This document shows, in pieces, positions 7,584 through 16,680 of a DNA stretch of 34,260 nucleotides; within the stretch, counting starts at the first letter, position 1, and the number at the start of each line of letters is the position of its first letter. The stretch covers positions 224,963 to 259,222 of the forward strand of contig NZ_LASA01000051.1 of NCBI RefSeq assembly GCF_001562015.1, written 5' to 3'. The notes below the pieces were generated by a model that saw nothing but the letters and a program-made list of their open reading frames with translations, did not search any database and was not told where the DNA came from. The stretch comes from Endozoicomonas arenosclerae. Its GTDB lineage: Bacteria; Pseudomonadota; Gammaproteobacteria; Pseudomonadales; Endozoicomonadaceae. The translations under genes and the position numbers were made by a program.

Positions 7584-9995
7584 ATGGATAACAACGATAC
7601 TTTGCATCTGTCAGAGCCCTTTGAGCTGCCATTGCTTCCGTTAAGGGATGTGGTGGTGTACCCGCACATGGTGATCCCACTGTTTGTTGGGCGTGACAAA
7701 TCGATCCAGGCGCTGGATCTTGCTATGGAACAGAATAAAAAGATTCTTCTGGTGGCCCAGAAGAATGCCCAGGTGGATGATCCTGCTGTGGATGATCTGT
7801 TTGAGGTGGGTACACTGGCCAGCATCCTGCAGCTGTTAAAACTGCCAGACGGTACCGTTAAGGTGCTGGTAGAAGGTGAAAGTCGAGTCAACATTAATCG
7901 TCTTGATGAGCAGACCGATTATGTGATGGCCGAAGTGCAGGAGCTTGTTGAGCCTGAAGTGGGTGAGCGCGAATCTGAGGTTCTGACCCGTTCGCTGATG
8001 TCCCAGTTTGAACAGTATGTTCAGTTGAGCAAGAAAGTGCCTTCTGAAGTACTGTCTTCACTCACCGGTATCAATGTGCCATCTAAATTGGTCGATACCG
8101 TAGCTGCCCACATGCCCATGAAGATCGAAGACAAGCAAAAAGTGCTTGAGGTCGAAGATCTGGGTGAAAGGCTCGAATACCTGATTGGTATCATGCAGGG
8201 CGAACTTGATTTTCTTCAGGTTGAGAAGAAAATCCGCGGTCGCGTTAAAAAGCAGATGGAGCGCAGCCAGCGCGAGTACTATCTGAACGAACAAATGAAG
8301 GCGATCCAGAAAGAATTGGGTGATATGGATGAAACACCCAATGAGCTGGATGAGCTGAAGCAGAAGATTGATGATGCCGGGATGCCTGCCGAGGCGAAAG
8401 AGAAGGCCATGGCAGAGCTGAACAAGCTCAAGATGATGTCACCCATGTCGGCAGAAGCGACAGTGGTTCGTGGCTACATCGACTGGATGATCGGAGTACC
8501 CTGGAAGAAGCGCAGCAAAGTCCGTCATGACATGAAGCGTGCCCAGGATATTCTTGAAGAAGAACACTATGGTCTGGAAGAGGTTAAAGAGCGGATTCTT
8601 GAATACCTTGCCGTGCAAAAGCGTGTACGCAAGATCAAGGGCCCTGTGCTCTGCCTGGTAGGACCTCCAGGTGTAGGTAAAACCTCTCTGGGTGAATCCA
8701 TTGCCCGTGCAACAAATCGTAAGTTTGTGCGTATGGCTCTGGGTGGTGTTCGGGATGAAGCTGAAATCCGGGGGCATAGAAGAACCTACATCGGTTCCAT
8801 GCCGGGCAAGCTGATCCAGAAAATGGCCAAGTCCGAAGTGCGTAACCCGCTCTTCCTGCTGGATGAGATTGACAAGATGGGTTCTGACATGAGGGGTGAT
8901 CCATCCTCCGCTCTGCTGGAGGTGCTGGATCCTGAGCAGAATAACTCATTCAATGACCACTACCTTGAAGTGGACTATGACCTGTCAGATGTTATGTTTG
9001 TCTGCACGTCCAACTCCATGGATATTCCAGCACCTCTGCTGGATCGTATGGAAGTGATCAGGATTCCGGGTTACACCGAAGATGAGAAGGTGAATATTGC
9101 TCAGCGTTATCTGGTTACCAAGCAGATCAAGAACAGTGGTCTGAAAGCTAAAGAGCTGGCCTTCGAAGAAGACGCCATTCGTGATGTGATTCGCTACTAC
9201 ACCCGTGAAGCCGGTGTACGTGGACTGGAAAGGGAAATTGCCAAGATCTGCCGTAAAGCGGTGAAAGACGAAGCACTTTCCGCTGAAGAACGTCATGACA
9301 AGGTGACACCTGAGTCTCTTGAGTACTTCCTGGGTGTTCGCAAGTTTAGCTTTGGGAAGGCTGAAGATCAGGATCAGGTTGGTCAGGTTACCGGGTTGGC
9401 CTGGACGCAAGTGGGCGGTGAATTGCTGACTATTGAATCCATGGCTGTGCCTGGTAAAGGGCAGATCACCAAGACAGGTTCTCTGGGTGATGTGATGCAG
9501 GAATCCATTCAGGCTGCTCTGACGGTGGTTAGAAGCAGGGCTCAGACACTGGGCATCCCTGAAGACTTCCATCAGAAGAACGATCTGCACATCCACGTAC
9601 CTGAAGGTGCTACACCAAAAGACGGTCCAAGTGCAGGTATTGGTATGTGCACCGCGCTGGTGTCTGTGCTGACTGATATCCCGGTAAGAGCTGATGTGGC
9701 AATGACCGGTGAGATCACCCTGAGAGGTCAGGTGTTGGCCATTGGTGGTTTAAAAGAGAAACTGCTGGCCGCGCATCGTGGTGGTATCAAGACCGTGGTA
9801 ATACCGGAAGAGAACCGACGCGATCTGAAGGAGATCCCTGAGAACATTAAGGAAGATCTGGAGATTGTTCCGGTGAAGTGGATTGACGAGGTGTTGGAAA
9901 TTGCCTTGCAATACATGCCAACGGCCAATGAAGGTCCGGTTAAGGGCGTTAAAGCCAAGACGGAAGAGCAGGGCAGAGCGATCAAAACCCATTGA
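7584..9995 (+). CDS. lon: ATP-dependent protease Lon
   Basis: Lon is a homohexameric AAA+ serine protease that degrades misfolded and short-lived regulatory proteins in the cytoplasm. The 803 residues compare with 784 in E. coli. The N-terminal substrate-binding domain begins [20 protein letters not shown]. Walker A GPPGVGKT is at 360-367, and Walker B lies in [11 protein letters not shown]. The protease domain has the Ser-Lys dyad, Ser683 in [10 protein letters not shown] and Lys726 in [11 protein letters not shown]. The ribosome site AGGGGAC lies 7 nt before the ATG. It is transcribed alone between clpX and hupB, with a strong terminator at 10021-10048. The 17 residues after the last conserved helices ([15 protein letters not shown] end) are a small basic tail. 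Confidence 0.98.
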   Translation: MDNNDTLHLSEPFELPLLPLRDVVVYPHMVIPLFVGRDKSIQALDLAMEQNKKILLVAQKNAQVDDPAVDDLFEVGTLASILQLLKLPDGTVKVLVEGESRVNINRLDEQTDYVMAEVQELVEPEVGERESEVLTRSLMSQFEQYVQLSKKVPSEVLSSLTGINVPSKLVDTVAAHMPMKIEDKQKVLEVEDLGERLEYLIGIMQGELDFLQVEKKIRGRVKKQMERSQREYYLNEQMKAIQKELGDMDETPNELDELKQKIDDAGMPAEAKEKAMAELNKLKMMSPMSAEATVVRGYIDWMIGVPWKKRSKVRHDMKRAQDILEEEHYGLEEVKERILEYLAVQKRVRKIKGPVLCLVGPPGVGKTSLGESIARATNRKFVRMALGGVRDEAEIRGHRRTYIGSMPGKLIQKMAKSEVRNPLFLLDEIDKMGSDMRGDPSSALLEVLDPEQNNSFNDHYLEVDYDLSDVMFVCTSNSMDIPAPLLDRMEVIRIPGYTEDEKVNIAQRYLVTKQIKNSGLKAKELAFEEDAIRDVIRYYTREAGVRGLEREIAKICRKAVKDEALSAEERHDKVTPESLEYFLGVRKFSFGKAEDQDQVGQVTGLAWTQVGGELLTIESMAVPGKGQITKTGSLGDVMQESIQAALTVVRSRAQTLGIPEDFHQKNDLHIHVPEGATPKDGPSAGIGMCTALVSVLTDIPVRADVAMTGEITLRGQVLAIGGLKEKLLAAHRGGIKTVVIPEENRRDLKEIPENIKEDLEIVPVKWIDEVLEIALQYMPTANEGPVKGVKAKTEEQGRAIKTH

Positions 9996-10020
9996 TCGGA
10001 CTCTGATAAATGTCTCTGGA

Positions 10021-10048
10021 GGCCAGCACTTGTGTGCTGGCCTTTTTT
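10021..10048 (+). terminator. Terminator of lon
   Basis: GGCCAGCAC (10021-10029) and GTGCTGGCC (10034-10042) form a perfect 9-bp stem with a 4-nt loop, followed by six T. It lies 25 nt after the lon stop. Confidence 0.95.
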
Positions 10049-10668
10049 GTTTCTGGTTAACTCTTTTTTACTCTTCCTGCAGTGGTCAGTGATGCTGTAA
10101 TGAGATAGGGGCAATCCTCTGCTTTTCCGGATACTGAACTCGGATTTTGTCGGCCTGGGTCGTAGTTTCTGAGTGCTTTCGTCCTTATTTGAGCAGAAAT
10201 TGTTAAATAGTGCGGAGGTGCAGTATTGACGGGCGTTTCCGTTGTTGACAGTTCCCACTGGCCATTGGTATAAACAGCGACTACTTCTACTATGTAGGTT
10301 CTGGAATGGTTCTGGAGCCTCGGTGTTTGTACATATCGGAACTAACCGCGTTATTCATTTAATTCTGTTTGTATTCTTGCCCTGTTCCAATTTACAGGGT
10401 GGGGTTTTCAACAGTTTTTCGAGGGTTTCGCGGCCGTTTTGTAATAAACAGGGAACTGCTGTTAACTGTTTGACTGGTACACGTGATCAGATTAAGTAGA
10501 AAACAGCAGAAATTAACGGGTGACCTGCGCTATTGCTTGAGTTTTCAGCTAAAATCACGCAGCATAGCAAAGCGCCCGTTGGGTCTGGTATCTGGGGCAG
10601 TACGCCTGTCTTCAGTACCAACTAGCTATTTTTGGCTATAAAAGCATCGTACAAAGAAGGGGAATAGA
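10049..10668. other. Intergenic region and long leader upstream of hupB
   Basis: These 620 bases hold no convincing gene. They contain a consensus promoter at 10245-10274 and then about 390 nt of apparently untranslated leader before hupB. The leader includes an 8-bp inverted repeat, CTGCTGTT (10456-10463) and AACAGCAG (10502-10509). Further promoters closer to hupB may exist, but none stands out. Confidence 0.5.
10245..10274 (+). promoter_or_regulatory. Sigma-70 promoter upstream of hupB
   Basis: A perfect -35 TTGACA (10245-10250) and TATAAA (10269-10274) are spaced 18 nt apart. The predicted start near 10281 lies about 390 nt before the hupB start codon. Confidence 0.6.
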
Positions 10669-10941
10669 GTGAACAAGTCCGAGCTGATTGAAGCAATTGC
10701 GGCATCTGCTGACCTTCCCAAGGCTGCCGCTGGTCGTGCCCTGGACGCCATGATTAACTCTGTCACCACTGCACTGAAAGATGGTGAGCAGGTTGTCCTG
10801 GTTGGCTTTGGAACATTCGCTGTGAAAGAGCGTGCGGCTCGTACTGGCCGTAACCCTCAAACCGGTGAGCCTATTGAGATTGCCGCTGCCAAGATTCCTA
10901 GCTTCAAGGCTGGTAAAGCTCTCAAGGACGCGGTTAACTAA
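10669..10941 (+). CDS. hupB: DNA-binding protein HU, beta-type
   Basis: HU is a small, abundant nucleoid protein that binds and bends DNA as a dimer without strong sequence preference. The 90 residues are exactly the usual length. The start is GTG at 10669, with AAGGGGA 6 nt upstream. The N-terminal helices begin [21 protein letters not shown]. The signature [21 protein letters not shown] leads into the DNA-binding arm, with the intercalating proline in RNPQTGEP and the conserved end [16 protein letters not shown]. The place between lon and ppiD is the classical position of hupB. A terminator with a seven-T tail follows. Confidence 0.98.
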   Translation: MNKSELIEAIAASADLPKAAAGRALDAMINSVTTALKDGEQVVLVGFGTFAVKERAARTGRNPQTGEPIEIAAAKIPSFKAGKALKDAVN

Positions 10942-11049
10942 TCACGCGCCTGGGATGAAGTCCTGAGACTTCAGAAAACCACAAAGGAACTGTGGCAAGA
11001 ATCTGCAGTTGTTCTCATCAAAGACTGTCAATTTTTTGCTGCTTTCCGA

Positions 11050-11078
11050 AAAGGCGCATCTTGTGATGCGCTTTTTTT
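11050..11078 (+). terminator. Terminator of hupB
   Basis: GCGCATC (11054-11060) and GATGCGC (11065-11071) form a stem with a 4-nt loop, extended by A-T pairs and followed by seven T. Confidence 0.93.
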
Positions 11079-11260
11079 GTTGGTAGGACCTGAAGCTAAC
11101 GCGGTCATCTACATAGCTGCAGGTGACAGGTCTTATCTACTGCACCTGATGCTTTTTTCTCGATCAGAGGGGAAGGCTGAGTTACAGACACAAGGCCCGA
11201 ACATCAGGTTCGTGTCTCTATGAATATAAAGCTAAAGCGAGCCCGGAACCTGAGGTTAGT

Positions 11261-13168
11261 ATGCTCCAATCAATGAGGGATAAGGCAAAGAGCTGGGTAA
11301 CATTTATTGTTGTCGGCATCATTGCTTTCATGATGGCGATCACCGGTCTGGAAACACTGGCGCCAAATCCTAATAATCCTAATGTCGCTACCGTTAACGG
11401 CGAAGATATCACCCGTGCCCAGTTGACCCAGTCACTGGAGCAGCAAAGAAGAATGCTGATTCAGCAGATGGGTGATCAGTTTGACCCATCCCTGATTGAT
11501 GAAAACCTGCTGAAAGAATCGGTTCTCCAGTCCCTGATTGATCGCACTCTGCTGCTGCAGGAAGCCAAAGACGGTGGCATGGGTTTGGGTCAGAAAGAAC
11601 TGGACGCCATGATCATCAGCATGCCTGAGTTCCAGCAGGACGGTAAGTTCAACCAGGATCGTTTCATGATGATGGTCCGCAGCTTTGGTATGTCTCCTGC
11701 CCAGTTCCGTGTACTGCTAAGTGACGAAACTGTTCTGGCACAGATTCAGGCGGGTGTTGCCGGTACTGAGTTCGTCACCCAGTCTGAAATCAACAGATTA
11801 ACTGCTCTGGAAAACCAGAAACGTGACATCGCCTGGTTAACTCTGGACGTTGCCAAGATCCGTGAGAGTATCGAGCCTACTGAAGATCAGATCAAAGCCT
11901 ACTATGAAGCCCATGGCGATCAGTACATGACCCCGGAGCAGGTAGAAATCAGCTTTGTGGAAATGGATAAGGCTTCCTTGGTCAATGGTCTGGATGTGGA
12001 TGAGCAGGACGTCAAAGATGAGTACCAGCGTCGTCTTCAGGACATTGAAGAGAATGCAGCTGATACCCAGACAGTGTCTACTATCCTGATCCAGACTGGC
12101 GAACAGCGCTCAATAGAAGAAGCTCGCAAGATTGCCAGCGAAGTAGAAGCCAGGCTGAAGGCTGGTGAAGACTTTGCCAAGCTGGCTGAAGAGTACTCTG
12201 ATGATCCTGTAACTGCCTCTAAAGGGGGTGATATGGGTGTTGTTCAGCCTGGTATCTTCGGTGACGACTTTGACGACACTGTAGCCAGCCTGGAAGCTGG
12301 TCAGGTATCTGCGCCTGTAGAAACTGACTTTGGTATGCAGATCATCAAGGTAACTTCCCGTGAAAAACCGGTTATCCCTTCTTTTGACGATCTGAAAGCC
12401 GAAATCGAGAAAGATCTGAAGAATCAGGAAGTTGAGACCGCTTATCTGGATAAAACCCGTCAGCTGGCGGATATCAGTTTTGAAGCATCTGATCTGGCTC
12501 AGCCAGCAGAGCAGCTTGGACTGACCATTCAGGACGCAGGTCCATTCACTCGTCAGGGGGGTACTACTGAAGTTACTTCCAACTCTAAAGTCATTGCTGC
12601 CGCATTCGGTGATGATGTACTGGAACTGGGTGCCAACAGTGAGCTGATTGAACTGAGCCCTGAGAAGGCCATGGTTCTGAGAGTCAAGAAGCATCTCAAG
12701 CCTGAGCTGCGTCCTCTGGATGATGTGAAAGACAGTATTGTTCAGGCTATCAAAATTGAAGAAGCCCGTGATCAGCTGGTCAGTAAGGCAGAAGCCATCC
12801 AGTCCAAACTCGCCGCCGGTGAAGCCGCTGAGAAAGTAGCTGAATCAGAAGGTCTGAAGTGGACTGAGAGCAAAGCGATTGCCAGAAGGCAGCAGGGTGT
12901 TCCTCAGCAGCTGCTGACAGAATCCTTCAAAATGCCTCATCCTGAGTCCGGAAAAGCGACTTACGCTTCTTCTGAACTGAGTAATGGTGACATTGCTGTG
13001 ATCGCATTGACCAAGGTTATTGAAGGTCAGCCTAGCAAGTCTGACGCTGCTCGTGATCGTATGATGGCCAACTACATTGCCAATGGTAATGGACGTAATC
13101 TGTTTACTGAGTACGTTAAGAGCCTGAAAGAGACCGCCAAGGTCAAGATCACTAAAGAAGAAGAGTAA
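11261..13168 (+). CDS. ppiD: Periplasmic folding chaperone PpiD (SurA_N and parvulin domains)
   Basis: PpiD is an inner-membrane-anchored periplasmic chaperone that acts on proteins leaving the Sec translocon. The 635 residues (623 in E. coli) begin with a short cytoplasmic stretch, MLQSMRDKAKSW. One membrane helix follows at about 13-30 (VTFIVVGIIAFMMAITGL), then a SurA-like N-terminal domain (about 35-180). The parvulin-type domain is at about 265-365, with FAKLAEEYSDDPVTASKGGDMG and a C-terminal QVSAPVETDFGMQIIKV. In E. coli the parvulin domain is not active as an isomerase; whether that holds here cannot be told from sequence. Position after hupB is conserved. The ribosome site TGAGG lies 8 nt before the ATG. 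Confidence 0.96.
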   Translation: MLQSMRDKAKSWVTFIVVGIIAFMMAITGLETLAPNPNNPNVATVNGEDITRAQLTQSLEQQRRMLIQQMGDQFDPSLIDENLLKESVLQSLIDRTLLLQEAKDGGMGLGQKELDAMIISMPEFQQDGKFNQDRFMMMVRSFGMSPAQFRVLLSDETVLAQIQAGVAGTEFVTQSEINRLTALENQKRDIAWLTLDVAKIRESIEPTEDQIKAYYEAHGDQYMTPEQVEISFVEMDKASLVNGLDVDEQDVKDEYQRRLQDIEENAADTQTVSTILIQTGEQRSIEEARKIASEVEARLKAGEDFAKLAEEYSDDPVTASKGGDMGVVQPGIFGDDFDDTVASLEAGQVSAPVETDFGMQIIKVTSREKPVIPSFDDLKAEIEKDLKNQEVETAYLDKTRQLADISFEASDLAQPAEQLGLTIQDAGPFTRQGGTTEVTSNSKVIAAAFGDDVLELGANSELIELSPEKAMVLRVKKHLKPELRPLDDVKDSIVQAIKIEEARDQLVSKAEAIQSKLAAGEAAEKVAESEGLKWTESKAIARRQQGVPQQLLTESFKMPHPESGKATYASSELSNGDIAVIALTKVIEGQPSKSDAARDRMMANYIANGNGRNLFTEYVKSLKETAKVKITKEEE

Positions 13169-13202
13169 GAAGGCAGGTTAATTCCTGCTGATTTACTCAA
13201 AC

Positions 13203-13230
13203 AAAAACCCGGCATTTGCCGGGTTTTTTT
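13203..13230 (+). terminator. Terminator of ppiD, also usable by the convergent nuclease gene
   Basis: AAAAACCCGGC (13203-13213) and GCCGGGTTTTT (13218-13228) pair around a 4-nt loop. The plus strand has a seven-T tail (13224-13230). The A run on the left gives the minus strand a T tail too, so it can serve the convergent gene ending at 13341. Confidence 0.93.
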
Positions 13231-13340
13231 ATGGTGGGTTTGTCAATTTAATCGTTAACTGAAGCATTATTCATTGCAGCAGCTGTCCTACAGCGAACGG
13301 GGAGAACTCAACATGTCATTTGAGCCTCCCTTTGAACTAC

Positions 13341-16300
13341 TTAGCCCCGAATGATTTCTCTTCTGGATTCTCTGACGGCAGGCTTTGTGTAGCTCTTGAT
13401 CTCTCTGATCAGCACACGGGCTTCCTTACGCTTCATATCCAGTTCAAGCACTTCAACCAGTACTTTTGGCAATGACTTGTAAGGGTTGTTCAGCACCGCT
13501 TCAACCAGAGTATCGCTGTCCATATCCAGTACTTTTGACAGTTCAACGGCTGTTGCAGCTCGGGTTACATCACGACGCTTAAGATCCAGTTTTGCACGAC
13601 GAAGGTCATAGGCATCCATAGCCAGAAGTGTTTCAAGGCTGTGTTTTTTCTGCAGGGCCAGTGACCAGGCGGTGGAAACACTGTCAAGATAAAGCACTTC
13701 ATCGGCGTCAATGGTTTCAATGGCTGACAGTTTCAGCAGATCATCGCTGGCGGTAAGCAAGCCTGTCTGATCTTCGTTCTCTGTTGAGAATTCAGGGTAG
13801 GCCACTCCCCACTGTGCCAGGATATCACTGTTGTAATCCTGCATCTCCAGTGACACTTTGGCGTCAGAAAGGTCGTTGACACTGACGGTTTGAGTCTCGG
13901 AAAGGCTGTAGTCCAGAGTCAGGAGGATCGGGTCATGATCCGATGAACTGAAGACATTGTCAGACTTCTCAAGACTACCAGAGTACCTGCGGCTGTATTC
14001 AAAGAGACTGTTCTCCACTGAGTTGATATGCCAGTCAGTGACAGCGGACAGTTTTGCAGTGATAGAGCCAGAACCCAGTACATGGTCAAGGCTGCCCAGC
14101 TCTCCATCAAAGCTGTAAGAGAAAGCTTCAGTACCCTGTTTGAACTCAGCCAGGTTGATATAACCATAACCCATGTCCAGTTCACGTCCCTGATCACCGT
14201 CCAGAGGCTTTTCGCCAATAAAGGTGTATGGGGCGGTGACCAGTTTACGACCTTCGCCCTGATAGTCGGTCAGCAGTCGTACAGGGTCTTCCTTGCCATA
14301 GGCGTTCAAATCACCCATCACCAGAACGTCACCCGCCGTATTGCTGCGCATATAGTCGCCCAATACTTCGGCTGCAGACAGTCTGAACTCATTACAGCTG
14401 CCTTGAAGGTCGTCTTCGTAACCGTCGACTCTTTTGGCGTTGCGCTCATCAATACGACCGCTGCTGGTTAAAGGCACAGGCTGTTGATATTCAACGAAAT
14501 CGTTAAAGCACTGTGAACCTTTGGATTTCAGATGGTTAACAACAACGGTAAGGTCGCGTTGCTGGCCGTCTTCAAGGGAAACATTAAAGGTTTGCACCAG
14601 TGCGTTACGCTGTCCTTTGAACAGGTCCTTGGTGATTTCCTCTCCACCCTGAAGGGCCAGGAATTTCGCCTTCTGAATAGGCATTTCAATGATATTAGAT
14701 TGACCGTCCAGGCTGACTTTGGCAGGGCGGTAGAGCAGGCCAACAGTAATGGCGTCCGTACCAATGACTTTACCGTCAGGTGACTGTACGAACTGATAGT
14801 GATCATCAGCATTAGCCAGCTCTGCGTTCAAACCATTGATCAGGTTCTGGATAGCTGATGCCGAACCGAAGCCATTATTCTCGATTTCCATCAGACCAAT
14901 GATGTCGGCATCCATAGCCACCATTGCGTTGATGATTTTGGTGCGCTGCTTGTCGAAGTCGGCTTCGTTATTGCCGGCACCACGGTTTTGACCCAACGGA
15001 TTACTGTCACCACCGACTCCTGAATTGAAGTAGTTCAGAACATTAAAGCTGGCGATGGTCAGGTCTCTGTTTGCGGGCAGTTCAGGCTGGTCGGTACGAT
15101 CCGTGAAGTCATGCTGGAAGTCAGCCGCTACCAGGTTTTCATCGGTAGCGGGGATAAGGCGGTATTCGCTATAACTGAACCCGATAACACCTTCAAGATT
15201 ATCGACCTTGTCACCAATGCGGATATAGCCGTCTTCTGCATTGAAACCACTGAAATACGGCAGGTCACCATTAGCAGGCTTCTGATCAGTTTCAACAAAC
15301 AAGTGGCCTTTGCTGTTTTGTGCAGCCAACTGCTTGGCTTCGTCGCTCAGTGCAGGGTGTTTCTGGGTAGGCTTGTAGAGTGGCGCAGAAAGGGACAGAA
15401 CCATATTGTTTCTGAAACTGTCGTAGTCGAAGCCAAAGTTACGGGTGACTACCAGGTCGGAATTCGTTGTAGTCACCAGCATGCCTTCATAAGCTTCCAG
15501 CTGCTCTTCCAGAGGCAGTTCTGGATCAAGCTGCAAATAAGCCGGCGATACCTGAGGATTTTCATCCAGAATCTGATAATTTGTTTCAGACAGGGAAACC
15601 TGAGTCTGGTTAAAGAACTCTTTTACCTGGCCCTGCAGACAAACTGTGGCGCCTTCACGGATATCGGTAGCAGGAGCACTGCCTGTGTAGACAAAGATAC
15701 CGTCAGAGGTCAGATCATTGTCATCACCTTCTGCATCCTGGATAAAGAACCCTTTGTAGAGAGATTCTACCCGTTTGGTGATAACCCCTTTAACGGTTAC
15801 GATATCACCTGAGAAGCTGCCTTCAGGAACCAGTGGGCTGCTGTCGCCTTCTCCTTGAATGGCATAAACCGGTGTCATATCACCTTCGCAGACCCAGGCT
15901 GGAGGGGGAGGGGTTCCTCCACCATCAACCGGTGCTTTGCCAAGGCCTTCAATCGTGTTTTTTGCCAGTACATCCCAGTCGTCTTCCTGGTAGCTGCTGC
16001 TGGCATTGAGGGCACTGGATTTTCTGGCCAGAGTCTTGTCTTTGCCAAAATCTTTGTCGCCAAAAACGCCGATCTGATCAACTGTGTTACCCGCAGTTGT
16101 CTGCAGTTCAACAGGATCATCACCATTAAAGTTTGTGACAGATCCATTGAGTAGCTGGGCCTTGGCTTTCATGGCATCACTGGAGCTGCTATGAGCGATA
16201 ACATAAGTGCTGCCATCAGGCAGGCTGCCAGAAAGGGCTAATGTGCTTTTGGATGAGGCATTGCCGTTGGTAAATTTCACCAGCTGGTAATTGGAAAGAT

Positions 16301-16454
16301 CTACCGTTGAGCCGGTGTTGTTGAACAACTCAATGGCTTTCTCGTAGCCGCTGCCTTCAACGTATTCGGAAATAATTAAATCGGCCTGGGCTGAAACAGG
16401 CATAGCAACGCCTGCTGCAATAGCCAGCGCGAGAGGGGTCAGGTTATTTTTCAC
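13341..16454 (-). CDS. ExeM/NucH-type extracellular endonuclease with C-terminal extension
   Basis: A 1037-residue exported nuclease of the ExeM/NucH family, whose members degrade extracellular DNA. The start is GTG at 16454. A signal peptide (1-24, ending SAQA) is followed by a lamin-tail domain (about 25-165, ISEYVEGSGYEKAIELFNN), a proline linker (181-185) and an OB-fold-like domain (about 190-450). The endonuclease/exonuclease/phosphatase domain (about 465-850) shows Asn471 (SFNVLN), Glu523 (MEIENN), His641 (VVNHLKSKG), Asp715 and Asn717 (MGDLNAYG), Asp790-His791 and Asp839-His840 (SSDHDP), so the catalytic set is complete. Residues about 855-1037 are an extra Lys/Arg/Asp/Glu-rich helical tail. 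It precedes a nucleotidase lipoprotein and a porin on the same strand, which fits nucleic-acid scavenging. Its promoter should lie in 16455-16680. Confidence 0.9.
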   Translation of the reverse strand: MKNNLTPLALAIAAGVAMPVSAQADLIISEYVEGSGYEKAIELFNNTGSTVDLSNYQLVKFTNGNASSKSTLALSGSLPDGSTYVIAHSSSSDAMKAKAQLLNGSVTNFNGDDPVELQTTAGNTVDQIGVFGDKDFGKDKTLARKSSALNASSSYQEDDWDVLAKNTIEGLGKAPVDGGGTPPPPAWVCEGDMTPVYAIQGEGDSSPLVPEGSFSGDIVTVKGVITKRVESLYKGFFIQDAEGDDNDLTSDGIFVYTGSAPATDIREGATVCLQGQVKEFFNQTQVSLSETNYQILDENPQVSPAYLQLDPELPLEEQLEAYEGMLVTTTNSDLVVTRNFGFDYDSFRNNMVLSLSAPLYKPTQKHPALSDEAKQLAAQNSKGHLFVETDQKPANGDLPYFSGFNAEDGYIRIGDKVDNLEGVIGFSYSEYRLIPATDENLVAADFQHDFTDRTDQPELPANRDLTIASFNVLNYFNSGVGGDSNPLGQNRGAGNNEADFDKQRTKIINAMVAMDADIIGLMEIENNGFGSASAIQNLINGLNAELANADDHYQFVQSPDGKVIGTDAITVGLLYRPAKVSLDGQSNIIEMPIQKAKFLALQGGEEITKDLFKGQRNALVQTFNVSLEDGQQRDLTVVVNHLKSKGSQCFNDFVEYQQPVPLTSSGRIDERNAKRVDGYEDDLQGSCNEFRLSAAEVLGDYMRSNTAGDVLVMGDLNAYGKEDPVRLLTDYQGEGRKLVTAPYTFIGEKPLDGDQGRELDMGYGYINLAEFKQGTEAFSYSFDGELGSLDHVLGSGSITAKLSAVTDWHINSVENSLFEYSRRYSGSLEKSDNVFSSSDHDPILLTLDYSLSETQTVSVNDLSDAKVSLEMQDYNSDILAQWGVAYPEFSTENEDQTGLLTASDDLLKLSAIETIDADEVLYLDSVSTAWSLALQKKHSLETLLAMDAYDLRRAKLDLKRRDVTRAATAVELSKVLDMDSDTLVEAVLNNPYKSLPKVLVEVLELDMKRKEARVLIREIKSYTKPAVRESRREIIRG

Positions 16455-16625
16455 AGTATTTCACTCATTTTTTATTGTGAAAAACATTTTTTTGCCCGTT
16501 GTTATTGGAATGGACTCAAAAATATTTTCCGGTGTTCATTTTTTGTGGTCATAACTGCCTGGTTTTTTGACCATACATCCTGAAAATGACAGTTATGTAA
16601 CTACTGCTTTTTATGAAAGGAATGT

Positions 16626-16655
16626 GCGCTTGCAAATACTGCGAACTGCAAGCGC
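16626..16655 (-). terminator. Hairpin downstream of the nucleotidase gene
   Basis: A perfect 9-bp inverted repeat, GCGCTTGCA (16626-16634) and TGCAAGCGC (16647-16655), lies 25 nt after the stop codon of the nucleotidase gene. The tail on the minus strand is only ACATTCCTTTC, without a proper T run, so this may be a weak terminator or an mRNA 3' stabiliser. Confidence 0.45.
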
Positions 16656-16680
16656 TGGGTTTCAGATCAATAATATTGAA

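Noticed and set aside
10242-10499. 85-codon plus-strand frame upstream of hupB
   Set aside because: It begins inside the predicted promoter and before the transcription start, has no ribosome site, and the product has no recognisable pattern.
13299-13355. A 13-codon plus-strand frame (MSFEPPFELLSPE) with GGGGAG before its ATG, ending at the nuclease stop
   Set aside because: The ribosome site is good but the frame is too short to support, and it lies after the ppiD terminator with no promoter seen.
15111-15812. 233-codon plus-strand frame opposite the nuclease gene
   Set aside because: It is a shadow of the nuclease gene on the other strand. The nuclease frame has a complete set of catalytic residues.
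16570-16605. Possible Pho box upstream of the nuclease gene
   Set aside because: Only one CTGTCAT half is good. The second repeat at the required 11-nt spacing does not match, so I do not call a site.
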